A stretch of DNA of 64,000 nucleotides from CAVORD01 sp963698535 (GCA_963698535.1 CAVORD010000001.1:682001-746000); one strand, 5' to 3'; shown: positions 56,763 through 64,000, counted from the stretch's first letter. Program-made: numbers and translations. Notes: generated by a model not told the origin, from the sequence alone.

Positions 56763-58055
56763 ATGAAAAAAAGTAGAAAGAAGATCCCGGTATGGCTGAA
56801 AATACTTATCGGAATGGTATTAGGTATCATCTGGGGTATAATCGCATCCCGGACCAACCTGGAGCAATTTACTGCCGACTGGATTAAGCCCTGGGGAACC
56901 ATATTCATTAAATTGCTTAAACTCGTTGCAGTACCACTGATATTTGTCTCACTGGTAAAGGGTATTTCGAGTGTAACCGACATGTCGAAACTATCCAGAA
57001 TAGGTTTAAAAACACTTGGATTGTATATCGTTACAACTGCACTGGCTGTGGTTTTAGGCCTTATTGTTGTAAATACTTTCAGACCGGGAGATAGTTTTTC
57101 AGAGGAGAAAAAAATAGAGTTTCAGGCAAAATATAACCAGAATGTAGCCGATAAGGAGGAGTCGGCATCATCAGTTATGAATAAATCACCTCTCTACTTT
57201 TTTGAAGATATGGTTCCCGATAACATTATTGGCGCCTCTGCCGATAACTCCAAAATGCTTCAGGTGATCTTTTTCTCGCTCATCTTTGCCATTGCCATGA
57301 TAATGCTTGAAGCCAGGCAAATAACTGTTGTAAAGGGCTTTATCGACGGGTTAAACGATATAATTCTAAAAATAGTTGATATAATAATGGAGTTCGCCCC
57401 AATCGGGGTGTTTGCACTCCTTTCCTCCCTTATTACCGATTTCTCAGGAGATACAAACCTCTTTATTGCACTTGGCAAATATGCCGCAATTGTATTCTTT
57501 GGCATATTCCTGATGGTTGTAACACTCTATCCTTTAATGATCTGGCTATTCACCAAAGTTAAAGTTAAGGATTACATGAAAGCCATCCTTCCGGCCCAGA
57601 TCGTTGCATTTACCACCAGTTCAAGTGCAGCAACCCTGCCTGTTACATTGAAGCAGTGTACCGAGAAGCTAAAGATCTCCGAATCGGTAGCTAACTTTGT
57701 ACTGCCAGTTGGTGTTACGGTGAATATGAACGGAACATCATTTTATCAGGCCATTTCAGCCGTTTTTATCGCACAGGTGTTCGGACTGGACCTGAATCTT
57801 ACCCAGCAGCTTACAATTGTTCTGACAGCCACTCTGGCTTCAATAGGAGCACCCGGAGTACCCGGCGGAGCAATAATAATGCTTGTAATTGTTCTTAGCT
57901 CAGTTGGAATTCCGGCGGAAGGACTTGCACTTATCATCGGAATTGAGCGACCACTGGATATGATGCGTACTGTAGCCAATATTACAGGCGATGCTGCGGT
58001 GGCAACTATAGTAGCCAACTCTGAGAATGAAATAGGGGTGGCAGATAAGGAATAA
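56763..58055 (+). CDS. Dicarboxylate/amino acid:cation symporter (DAACS family)
   Basis: A 430-residue membrane transporter of the glutamate/dicarboxylate family. The Ser-rich hairpin FTTSSSAATLPVTL, the sodium-site region NFVLPVGVTVNMNGTSFYQ, and the C-terminal GAPGVPGGAIIMLVIVLSSVGIP plus ERPLDMMRTVANITGDA are diagnostic and complete. Substrate is probably glutamate, aspartate or a C4 acid. It stands alone and ends with a terminator before the long intergenic region. Confidence 0.93.
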   Translation: MKKSRKKIPVWLKILIGMVLGIIWGIIASRTNLEQFTADWIKPWGTIFIKLLKLVAVPLIFVSLVKGISSVTDMSKLSRIGLKTLGLYIVTTALAVVLGLIVVNTFRPGDSFSEEKKIEFQAKYNQNVADKEESASSVMNKSPLYFFEDMVPDNIIGASADNSKMLQVIFFSLIFAIAMIMLEARQITVVKGFIDGLNDIILKIVDIIMEFAPIGVFALLSSLITDFSGDTNLFIALGKYAAIVFFGIFLMVVTLYPLMIWLFTKVKVKDYMKAILPAQIVAFTTSSSAATLPVTLKQCTEKLKISESVANFVLPVGVTVNMNGTSFYQAISAVFIAQVFGLDLNLTQQLTIVLTATLASIGAPGVPGGAIIMLVIVLSSVGIPAEGLALIIGIERPLDMMRTVANITGDAAVATIVANSENEIGVADKE

Positions 58056-58084
58056 CCAGCCTGTACAGCGCTTTATAATATACA

Positions 58085-58108
58085 AGCCGGCTCCAAGCCG
58101 GCTTTTTC
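58085..58108 (+). terminator. Terminator after DAACS symporter gene
   Basis: AGCCGGCT (58085-58092) and AGCCGGCT (58096-58103), itself self-complementary, form a hairpin followed by TTTTT. Confidence 0.75.
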
Positions 58109-58440
58109 TGTCCTATATACCAGGATGACGTATTTATAAGGGTAAGTAAGCCTCACAATGCTCATAATTGATACGAATGGGTGTCGGTATAACCCATTCA
58201 ATGCTATTTAGAAGCTGGAAACATAACTATATCTTTTACAGTTAAGGACCAGATGGCCGCTTAAATCAACATAATTCCGGTCGAAACAGCTCTTCCACGT
58301 TTGCTATGTACCAAAATCAGCAAATAGCAGATAAATGCCCTGCTTTAAAGAATTCCGGCATAGGGGAGGAAATATTTAACCCTGATAAAAGTAAATAGCT
58401 AACATTAACTTATCAGCTATTGACAAATCCACAGAAGAGT
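58109..58440. other. Non-coding spacer with small inverted repeats
   Basis: No credible gene is seen between the symporter terminator and the operator array. Two modest dyads are visible: GAATGGGT/ACCCATTC (58175-58199) and CTGATAA/TTATCAG (58382-58416, with AATAGCT/AGCTATT nested around it). Their role is unknown. Confidence 0.5.
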
Positions 58441-58443
58441 TAT

Positions 58444-58569
58444 TTACATCTGTAATTAATGACAGGGTAGGGAAGAGGAATAAAAATGTAATTTACATAT
58501 GTCAATGAATTACATTTGTAAATCATAAAAACAGTACAAAATTCACACTAATTTACATTACATCTGTAA
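58444..58569. promoter_or_regulatory. Distal cluster of four TTACAnnTGTAA operators
   Basis: Sites at 58444-58455 (TTACATCTGTAA), 58493-58504 (TTACATATGTCA), 58510-58521 (TTACATTTGTAA) and 58558-58569 (TTACATCTGTAA). Start-to-start distances are 49, 17 and 48 bases. They share one dyad consensus with the proximal cluster next to the XRE gene. Confidence 0.7.
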
Positions 58570-58720
58570 ACATTATTTGCATACATAAATATCATCATTT
58601 ACTATACTATATTCCAGCACTTTACAATATATATTTAAACTTTAGTACGAGCTAAATCGGTAAAATAGAGTATAAATATGGAATAAATCTGTAGAAATAC
58701 ATCATAATATACTCTATACC

Positions 58721-58785
58721 AATGTATTATATATCTAATCTTAAGTTTTAACAGAAATATGTTCTATTTTAATGCATTATATATC
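58721..58785. repeat. Direct repeat AATGYATTATATATC, two copies 50 bases apart
   Basis: AATGTATTATATATC (58721-58735) and AATGCATTATATATC (58771-58785) differ at one base. They lie in the very AT-rich stretch between the two operator clusters. Confidence 0.6.
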
Positions 58786-58836
58786 AACAATATATGAATG
58801 ATAACTAAAAATTTTAAGGGAGGTTTGTTTGTCTGT

Positions 58837-58895
58837 TTACAATTGTAATCCCAATTAAGTTACACATGTAATTATTTTAATTGTTACATTTGTGA
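58837..58895. promoter_or_regulatory. Proximal cluster of three TTACAnnTGTAA operators overlapping the XRE promoter
   Basis: Sites at 58837-58848 (TTACAATTGTAA, perfect palindrome), 58860-58871 (TTACACATGTAA) and 58884-58895 (TTACATTTGTGA), spaced 23 and 24 bases. The last contains the candidate -7 box TACATTTG (58885-58892), 15 bases before the XRE start codon, so a bound repressor would cover the promoter. Confidence 0.75.
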
Positions 58896-58907
58896 ATACT
58901 GTTTTTT

Positions 58908-59342
58908 ATGAAGGAGAGGATACAACAATTTCTGGCGGTCGAAAACAAGACAAGCGCCCAGTTTGCCGAGACTATAGGAGTTCAGCCTTCATCGGTTTCT
59001 CACATACTTTCCGGAAGAAATAACCCGAGTCTGGACTTTATACTCAAAATGCTTGCAAAATTTCCGGAGTTGTCGACCGACTGGCTTCTTTTTGGCAAAG
59101 GTGCGATGTATAAGAGCTCAAAAAGTGCGGCATTATTCGACGATCTGGTTGAAAGTGAAGATGATACACCCTATAGCCATGCTTCATTGGCAGTTTCCGG
59201 GATTGAGCCGGAAAAATCAGGTACTCCTTTGGATTCTCCAAAACTGGAAAAACGTGAGGAAAACAGATCCTTATCCCTGACCGACAAGATCGTTATTTTC
59301 TACAACGACGGCTCTTTTAGCGAATATCACCCAAAAGAGTGA
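58908..59342 (+). CDS. XRE-family transcriptional regulator
   Basis: A 144-residue DNA-binding protein. Residues 1-62 form a Cro/CI-type helix-turn-helix (TSAQFAETIGVQPSSVSHIL, then GRNNPSLDFILKML). The middle is acidic and probably disordered; the C-terminus has DKIVIFYNDGSFSEYHP, a short conserved element also seen at the ends of other Bacteroidota XRE proteins. The gene sits directly after three palindromic operators overlapping its promoter, which suggests autoregulation. The target genes and signal are unknown. Confidence 0.88.
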   Translation: MKERIQQFLAVENKTSAQFAETIGVQPSSVSHILSGRNNPSLDFILKMLAKFPELSTDWLLFGKGAMYKSSKSAALFDDLVESEDDTPYSHASLAVSGIEPEKSGTPLDSPKLEKREENRSLSLTDKIVIFYNDGSFSEYHPKE

Positions 59343-59388
59343 CGTTGGCCGGTAATCGGTAATCGGTTTTTATTACTCACTACCCAGT
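59343..59388. repeat. Low-complexity phrase-like spacer before 52-nt repeat
   Basis: Short imperfect tandem words, such as GGTAATC twice and CTACCCAG/TACCCAG, in a stretch with no coding potential. The same vocabulary recurs from 59441 to 59530 and from 60840 to 61060. Confidence 0.5.
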
Positions 59389-59440
59389 ACCCAGCCTGTC
59401 CGCTGAAGTCCGATAGGACGAAAGTGGATACCCGGTACCC
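59389..59440 (+). repeat. 52-nt structured direct repeat, copy 1
   Basis: Starts ACCCAGCCTGTCC and ends GATACCCGGTACCC. It contains a nested hairpin: TCCGCT (59399-59404) with AGTGGA (59423-59428, one G-U pair), and inside it GTCC-GATA-GGAC (59408-59419). Copy 2 at 60941-60992 differs at one base. Confidence 0.85.
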
Positions 59441-59589
59441 GCTACCCAGCAACCTGTAACTTTTTTTGCCCGCCGCCCGCTGCCTGTTTTACCTGGAACC
59501 CGGGACCCTTCACCCGGCACCTTGCCTCCCAAAAACAATTTCATCTTGTATTTGTTAATGCCTTAGAATCATTCTAAATACCGCTCAGT

Positions 59590-60813
59590 ATGAAAAGAAT
59601 TATGATTATCTCAGCGCTGCTGCTATCGACAGTTTTTATTATCACACCAGACACCCTGGCTCAGGAAGAAACAAAGCCAACCAACCAAAATACAGCGGGA
59701 AGCAACCGCTTAACAAGGGCTGAACGCAAAGCTGCGCGTATAGAAAAGCGCAGTACAAAAGCTCAGGATCACAACTCAACGCGAAGTAATAAAACCGCTT
59801 CTGTGGTTGACAATTCAGGGTCAACAGGGGGAGACGGTAGTGGTACAAAGGGCCAGGACCATAACTCTACCCGTAGTAACAAAACAGCTTCTGTGGTTGA
59901 CAATTCAGGGTCTACAGGGGGAGACGGTAGTGGTACAAAGGGCCAGGACCATAACTCTACCCGTAGTAACAAAACAGCTTCTGTGGTTGACAATTCAGGG
60001 TCTACAGGGGGAGACGGTAGTGGTACAAAGGGACAGGACCATAACTCTTCCCGTAGTAACAAAACCGCTTCTGTGGTTGAAAATTCAGGGTCAACAGGGG
60101 GAGACGGTAGTGGTACAAAGGGCCAGGACCATAACTCTACCCGTAGTAACAAAACAGCTTCCAGAGTTGATAATTCCGCTGGAACCGGTGGCGGACGCAA
60201 TGAATTTATTTTCTCTTTGGCTACCGGATATTCTATGCCAATGGGTGTTTCGGCAGCAGAAGAGGACCTCCTATTTCGCTCAGGTGGTTTTTCCGGAAAG
60301 ATGACTGCTGACTACTTTTTTGGCAGTTTCGGAATTGGGCTGACCAATGGTTTTATGGTCTCAAAAGCAGATGAGGGCGCATTTTATGGATATATGGAAT
60401 CGATGGGATATGACGAGACCAATGCCGCGATTTCAACAGCCGATGGAAACAGTGGCTACCTTTTAATCGGCCCGGTTTTTCAAACAGGCGCCAGGTTTAG
60501 TATTTCCATTGATGGGAGGGTAGGATTGTTTGTCTCATCACCCGCCAGCGTAAGTGGTGTTATAAAAGGGGAGGGTGTTTCGATAATGAGTGTGTCGGGC
60601 TCGGGCAAATCTATCAGTCCCGGACTCTCAGCAGGTGCCTCCTTCCGCTACGCTATTTCCGACCGCTTATCCCTGGGAATTGGTACAGAATATTCGGGAA
60701 CCAAAACAGGAATGACATATTACGATGGCAAAACAGGAGAGTTAACAACTAAAAAGGTTTCAAATCAGCATCTTACAACAGCTGTTACACTCTCTATCAG
60801 TTGCGGGAAGTAG
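59590..60813 (+). CDS. Outer-membrane beta-barrel protein with 30-residue tandem repeats
   Basis: A 407-residue exported protein of unknown function. Signal peptide at residues 1-24 (MKRIMIISALLLSTVFII); a basic stretch (RLTRAERKAARIEKRS); then residues 59 to about 203 hold four full and one partial copy of a 30-residue repeat beginning QDHNSTRSNKTASVVDN and ending GGDGSGTKG. The remaining about 200 residues look like a small barrel (EFIFSLATGYSMPMG, GFSGKMTADYFFGSFGIGL, SISPGLSAGASFRYAISDRLSLGIG). The hydrophilic repeats probably lie outside or in the periplasm. It is flanked by the two 52-nt hairpin repeats. Confidence 0.78.
   Translation: MKRIMIISALLLSTVFIITPDTLAQEETKPTNQNTAGSNRLTRAERKAARIEKRSTKAQDHNSTRSNKTASVVDNSGSTGGDGSGTKGQDHNSTRSNKTASVVDNSGSTGGDGSGTKGQDHNSTRSNKTASVVDNSGSTGGDGSGTKGQDHNSSRSNKTASVVENSGSTGGDGSGTKGQDHNSTRSNKTASRVDNSAGTGGGRNEFIFSLATGYSMPMGVSAAEEDLLFRSGGFSGKMTADYFFGSFGIGLTNGFMVSKADEGAFYGYMESMGYDETNAAISTADGNSGYLLIGPVFQTGARFSISIDGRVGLFVSSPASVSGVIKGEGVSIMSVSGSGKSISPGLSAGASFRYAISDRLSLGIGTEYSGTKTGMTYYDGKTGELTTKKVSNQHLTTAVTLSISCGK
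59764..60190 (+). repeat. 90-bp tandem repeat, about 4.7 copies
   Basis: Units start at 59764, 59854, 59944, 60034 and 60124 (last partial). Units two to four are almost identical; the first differs mainly by synonymous changes. The unit is a multiple of three, so copy gain or loss keeps the frame. Confidence 0.92.
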
Positions 60814-60839
60814 TCAATAAGTTCATAAAGTGGATGACC

Positions 60840-61060
60840 GGTATCCGGTAGATTTTTGCTCAGCGCCCGCAGCCCGCAGCATGTAGCCTGTCGCCTGCCG
60901 CCACTACGTCTTTATGTCTTTACGCCTTTTTTTACCCACTACCCAGCCTGTCCGCTTAAGTCCGATAGGACGAAAGTGGATACCCGGTACCCAGTACCCG
61001 GTATCTTCACTCTTTAATCTTGAATCTTCAATCTTTCTTCTTTCCTCTTCAATCTATTGT
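60840..61060. repeat. Low-complexity phrase-like spacer around copy 2
   Basis: Tracts of short imperfect words: GCCCGCAGCCCGCAGC, GTCTTTATGTCTTTACG, ACCCGGTACCCAGTACCC, AATCTTGAATCTTCAATC. An open frame runs through it into pyrK but shows no protein-like sequence. Confidence 0.5.
60941..60992 (+). repeat. 52-nt structured direct repeat, copy 2
   Basis: Identical to 59389-59440 except for one G-to-T change, which extends the outer stem to TCCGCTT/AAGTGGA (60951-60957 with 60974-60980). The GTCC-GATA-GGAC inner hairpin is at 60960-60971. Confidence 0.85.
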
Positions 61061-61087
61061 GGTTATATTTGCAGAAATTTCAGCCCG

Positions 61088-61873
61088 ATGAAGAAGATAA
61101 TAGCCGATTTTACTGTAATCAGCAATAGAGGTGCGGGCACCGACAGCTTCATCCTTAAACTCTCTTACTCCTCACCACTGCCGGAGATACTTCCGGGCCA
61201 GTTTGCAGAGGTCCTGGTGGAAAGATCACCGGAGACCTTCCTCAGGCGCCCGATATCTGTTTTTGATGTTGACTACGGCAAAAATCAGCTTGAGCTCCTT
61301 ATCCAGGTTGTGGGTCCGGGGACAAAAGCTCTGTCGGAATTAGAGAAGGGTGCAAGTCTTAATATGGTATTGCCGCTCGGCAACAGTTTCACACTTCCCG
61401 ATGTTATGCCTTCAGGTAAGGTACTGCTGATAGGTGGAGGAGTTGGAATAGCACCACTCCTGATGCTGGGAAAGGCTCTCATGAAAAAGGGCATAGAACC
61501 TGAATTCATACTTGGGTTCAGGAACAAGGAGAGGATAATTGGTTATGAACGATTCACTGCCGCAGGAAGGGTACATATAACAACGGAAGATGGAAGTGCA
61601 GGAGAAAAGGGGTTCGTCACTTCTCACTCAGTACTTAAGGAGGAGAGGATAGCAAAAATATACTCTTGTGGTCCCGACCCAATGATGAAGGCCGTAGCTG
61701 GTTTTGCCTACGAACATGATATCGATTGTGAGGTTTCACTTGAACAGCTAATGGCATGCGGTATAGGAGTATGCTTATGCTGCGTGGTCGATACCAGTCA
61801 CGGAAGAGTTTGTACATGTACCGATGGACCCGTTTTCAACATAAAAACACTCAAATGGCAGACCAGTCAGTAA
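61088..61873 (+). CDS. pyrK: Dihydroorotate dehydrogenase B, electron-transfer subunit
   Basis: PyrK passes electrons from PyrDB to NAD+ through FAD and a [2Fe-2S] cluster. The 261-residue protein has the FAD-binding RRPISVFDVD, the NAD-binding region VLLIGGGVGIAPLLMLGK, YSCGPDPMMKAV, and the cluster Cys set in CGIGVCLCCVVDTSHGRVCTC. The open frame extends upstream to 60914 through the 52-nt repeat, but the ATG at 61088 (MKKIIADFTVISN) matches family starts. It overlaps pyrD by 19 bases. Confidence 0.94.
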   Translation: MKKIIADFTVISNRGAGTDSFILKLSYSSPLPEILPGQFAEVLVERSPETFLRRPISVFDVDYGKNQLELLIQVVGPGTKALSELEKGASLNMVLPLGNSFTLPDVMPSGKVLLIGGGVGIAPLLMLGKALMKKGIEPEFILGFRNKERIIGYERFTAAGRVHITTEDGSAGEKGFVTSHSVLKEERIAKIYSCGPDPMMKAVAGFAYEHDIDCEVSLEQLMACGIGVCLCCVVDTSHGRVCTCTDGPVFNIKTLKWQTSQ

Positions 61874-62766
61874 AAATTGGAGATCTGATATTAAAGAATC
61901 CGGTAGTAACAGCCTCAGGAACATTTGGTTATGGTCCGGAATTCGAAGACTTTTTTGATCCCGGCGAACTGGGCGCCATAATTGTCAAGGGAACAACCCT
62001 GGAGCCCAGGGAGGGTAACCCTTATCCCCGCATGGCTGAAACAGCATCGGGAATGCTCAATGCCGTTGGCCTCCAGAACAAGGGAATAGATTATTTCGAG
62101 GAGAAGATCTACCCGGTGATCAAAAGGTATGATACAAACATTATCGTTAATGTCAACGGCAATACGATAGAAGATTATGTGGAACTGTCTAAACGGATAG
62201 GTGCTCTCGATAAAGTACCTGCCATCGAACTGAATATCTCATGTCCCAATGTAAAACAGGGGGGAATGGTCTTTGGGACTCAACCCGATATGGCACGTGA
62301 GGTAATAAGGGCCGTAAGAAAAGTATATGATAAAACCCTCATTGTCAAGTTATCGCCTAATGTAACCGACATTACTGAATTTGCCAGGATCTCCGAGGAG
62401 GAGGGTGCCGATGCTCTCTCTTTAGTGAATACCCTGCTGGGTATGACGATTGATTCGAGAACAAGAAGACCAGGATTGTCGACTGTTACCGGAGGTTTGT
62501 CAGGACCAGCCATCAAGCCTGTAGCTTTAAGAATGGTCTGGCAGGTTTTCAAGGCTGTAAAAATCCCAATAATGGGAATGGGCGGAATTATGAACGGGGA
62601 AGATGCTGTCGAATTCATGATAGCCGGATCGGCCGCAGTTCAGGTTGGAACCGCTTCTTTTGTCAACCCAATGGCTCCTCTGGAGATACGAAATTACATA
62701 GGCGACTACCTCTCCGCTAACGGATATACTGCTGCTGCTTCTCTCACAGGATCTCTCATCGTCTGA
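61855..62766 (+). CDS. pyrD: Dihydroorotate dehydrogenase B, catalytic subunit
   Basis: PyrDB oxidises dihydroorotate to orotate in pyrimidine synthesis, using NAD+ via PyrK. The 303-residue barrel has NPVVTASGTFGYGPEF, VKGTTLEPREGNPYPR, NISCPNVKQGG, the FMN-binding VKLSPNVTDI and MGMGGIMNGEDAVEF. The class is 1B, fitting an anaerobic or fermentative life style. I begin at the ATG at 61855 (MADQSVKIGDLIL), inside pyrK, which suits the family length. Confidence 0.95.
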   Translation: MADQSVKIGDLILKNPVVTASGTFGYGPEFEDFFDPGELGAIIVKGTTLEPREGNPYPRMAETASGMLNAVGLQNKGIDYFEEKIYPVIKRYDTNIIVNVNGNTIEDYVELSKRIGALDKVPAIELNISCPNVKQGGMVFGTQPDMAREVIRAVRKVYDKTLIVKLSPNVTDITEFARISEEEGADALSLVNTLLGMTIDSRTRRPGLSTVTGGLSGPAIKPVALRMVWQVFKAVKIPIMGMGGIMNGEDAVEFMIAGSAAVQVGTASFVNPMAPLEIRNYIGDYLSANGYTAAASLTGSLIV

Positions 62767-62825
62767 TCCTGCTTAAGAAATATCGGTTATAATTAATATT
62801 ATTATGAAAATTAAAGATTTAGCTT

Positions 62826-62833
62826 TAATTTTG
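62826..62833 (+). promoter_or_regulatory. Candidate -7 box for Lrp/AsnC gene
   Basis: TAATTTTG matches TAnnTTTG and is 47 bases before the gene start. Confidence 0.45.
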
Positions 62834-62880
62834 TAATAATTATAGTTCTCATTATCCATATACATATAAATATTTAAGCT

Positions 62881-63357
62881 ATGAGCGATAATCAAAATAT
62901 TGATGCTCTCGACAGAAAGATTCTTGACATCATCACAAAAAATGCCCGTATTCCATACCTGGAGGTAGCAAAAGAGTGCGGTGTTTCAGGGGCTGCTATC
63001 CACCAAAGGGTTCAACGTCTTATAAGGGTAGGTGTTATTACAGGGTCTGAGTTCAAGGTCTCGCCCGCCCTGGTTGGATTCAGTACATGTGCCTATGTTG
63101 GAATATTTCTGGATCAGCCTGGCAGATACAGGGCTGTGGTCAATGCTGTTAAGGAGATATCTGAAGTGATCGAATGTCACTATACAACAGGTAATTACAG
63201 CCTCTTCCTAAAGGTCTATGCCAGAGACAACGAACATCTCAGGGAGATACTTACCGACCGGATCCAAAAGGTTCCCGGAATTACCCGTACCGAGACTCTC
63301 ATCTCTCTTGAAGAGTCGATAAACAGACAGATACCGGTTCTGTCGATTGAAAAATAG
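62881..63357 (+). CDS. Lrp/AsnC-family transcriptional regulator
   Basis: A 158-residue feast/famine regulator. The N-terminal helix-turn-helix (ALDRKILDIITKNARIPYLE, then GVSGAAIHQRVQRLIRVGVI) is followed by the ligand-binding RAM domain (TCAYVGIFLDQPGRYRAV, TGNYSLFLKVYARDNEHLREIL). Such proteins sense amino acids and usually control their own gene or neighbouring amino-acid genes; no obvious target adjoins it here. A strong terminator follows. Confidence 0.94.
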   Translation: MSDNQNIDALDRKILDIITKNARIPYLEVAKECGVSGAAIHQRVQRLIRVGVITGSEFKVSPALVGFSTCAYVGIFLDQPGRYRAVVNAVKEISEVIECHYTTGNYSLFLKVYARDNEHLREILTDRIQKVPGITRTETLISLEESINRQIPVLSIEK

Positions 63358-63358
63358 A

Positions 63359-63393
63359 AAAAGGGGGTGTCCGGAAAGACCCCCCTTTTTTTT
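63359..63393. terminator. Terminator shared by Lrp gene and the leftward end gene
   Basis: AAGGGGG and CCCCCTT with an extending GTC/GAC pair form a hairpin followed by eight T rightward and by TTTTTCTATTTTTC leftward, so it can serve both converging genes. Confidence 0.85.
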
Positions 63394-63409
63394 ATTACTT
63401 CTTCTTCAA

Positions 63410-64000
63410 CTACTCCTTCTTCCAGTCGGGCAGTCGTCCGGGTGTAAGCGGAGCACCCATAGCGGCAAGTCTCTTATCCATTGCATTGAACTTATCATTC
63501 AGTGACTTAACCCGTTCAAGGATAGGAGCAAACTCGTCTGCTGCTATGTCGTAGTTCCTTAATGATGTTCCGGTTACATCGGATGTTGATCCAATCACAT
63601 CAAAAATGGCATTCCTGCTTCGTGATCTTACTGAGTAAACATCATCCATATCAAGCGGACCGGCTAGCGGGTCGCCGTTAAGCATGATCTGTACCTCTTT
63701 TAACCCGTTTTCAAGCTCTTTTACTTCATTCATAAGCAATTGTGCCTCCTGACCCCTGAAAGCCTTTACGGCGGCCTTATAAGGAGCAATTTTGCCCTCC
63801 ATCTCTGAAACAGATGCTGAAACCGCCCTGATGGCATTATCCAGTTTCAGGGCCTTCATCTTGAATTCGGTCATAGCCTTCCTGTCATTCGCCGGTATAG
63901 TTCTGTTATTCAACTCTTTCACTTCGAATGCCACTTTGCTTCCAAGCTCCGACATCTTGCCTTTCCTGTTTTCTGCCATTGCAACATAATACTTACCAGG
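63410..64000 (-). CDS. C-terminal part of a VPS10/sortilin-type (BNR repeat) protein, 5' end outside window
   Basis: An open frame runs from the window edge (reading PGKYYVAMAENRKGK) to a stop at 63410, so at least 197 residues are present and the gene starts beyond 64000. The helical, Lys/Glu/Ala-rich content with KALKLDNAIRAVSASVSEME and ILERVKSLNDKFNAMDKRLAAMG resembles the C-terminal extension of Bacteroidota exported proteins with VPS10/sortilin-like BNR propellers. The propeller itself is not in the window, so the assignment is moderate. Confidence 0.6.
   Translation of the reverse strand, partial: PGKYYVAMAENRKGKMSELGSKVAFEVKELNNRTIPANDRKAMTEFKMKALKLDNAIRAVSASVSEMEGKIAPYKAAVKAFRGQEAQLLMNEVKELENGLKEVQIMLNGDPLAGPLDMDDVYSVRSRSRNAIFDVIGSTSDVTGTSLRNYDIAADEFAPILERVKSLNDKFNAMDKRLAAMGAPLTPGRLPDWKKE

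Noticed and set aside
58444..58895. CRISPR array
   Set aside because: The units are 12-base palindromes with spacing from 17 to 268 bases and no cas genes; they suit operators, not CRISPR repeats.
59764..60190. CRISPR array or minisatellite outside genes
   Set aside because: The repeat is contiguous, in frame and inside a protein with a signal peptide and barrel.
59769..60200. Long open frames on the opposite strand and in the +2 frame across the 90-bp repeats
   Set aside because: The repeat unit is a multiple of three and lacks stops in several frames, so open frames arise automatically. Only the frame with signal peptide and barrel continues sensibly.
60914..61087. N-terminal extension of PyrK reading through the 52-nt repeat
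   Set aside because: It translates low-complexity spacer; family members begin at MKKIIADF, and the extension shows no protein-like composition.
1..64000. tRNA genes, insertion sequences, prophage or integrase genes
   Set aside because: Looked for clover-leaf arms, transposase or integrase motifs and long terminal inverted repeats; none found that I could support.

Overview
The window reads as a chromosomal segment of an anaerobic, fermentative member of the Bacteroidota, most likely Bacteroidales or a close relative. Evidence: candidate promoters fit the Bacteroidota -7 box TAnnTTTG; starts mostly lack Shine-Dalgarno signals; several families are typical of the phylum (the LptD-like outer-membrane protein, DUF6913, DUF2027/Smr, SiaC/DUF1987, a PD40 lipoprotein); and there is a complete acidogenic cassette (pta-ackA-ptb-ptb-buk). 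I saw no tRNA or rRNA, transposase, phage gene or CRISPR array. Gene content is mostly core housekeeping.

Layout. 1-3.5 kb: 3' part of an lptD-like gene, ridA, and the leftward rpsF-rpsR-rplI operon. 3.7-8.7 kb: dnaX, a PAS hybrid-type sensor kinase, a one-domain response regulator, ferritin. 8.8-18.7 kb: secA, then leftward dapA/DUF6913, ligA/CDF transporter, the AMMECR1/MEMO1 pair and a SiaC-like gene. 18.9-22.9 kb: argS, ffh, folD. 23-28.9 kb: a PD40 lipoprotein, a probable non-coding transcript, the four-gene overlapping operon TPR-comA-popT-aroE, and truA. 28.9-41.1 kb: SSS symporter, threonine aldolase, queA divergent from an Smr gene, gabD, RNase P RNA, a LolA-like protein, kdsA, rarA and a Pit phosphate transporter. 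41.2-48 kb: gamma-glutamyltransferase, an unknown membrane-anchored protein, an omega-amidase-like protein, a giant FAD/Fe-S oxidoreductase. 48.2-53.4 kb: the phosphotransacylase/acyl-kinase cassette. 53.4-58.1 kb: SDR, small outer-membrane protein, Na+/H+ antiporter, SlyD, DAACS symporter. 58.1-61.1 kb is the most accessory-looking part: a long AT-rich leader with seven copies of a palindromic operator upstream of an XRE regulator, then a repeat-rich outer-membrane protein flanked by two almost identical 52-nt structured repeats. 61.1-64 kb: pyrK-pyrD, an Lrp/AsnC regulator, and the end of a probable VPS10/sortilin-type protein.

Two things stand out. First, at least twelve reading-frame breaks occur in eight genes, including secA and argS, which cannot be lost. 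Nine are consistent with one inserted base and three with one missing base, and they share no slippery motif. Uncorrected sequencing or assembly indels are the simplest explanation, and I annotate these genes as whole, frame-interrupted CDSs. Second, the 58.4-61.0 kb region carries a dense operator array and paired hairpin repeats whose roles I cannot name from known families.
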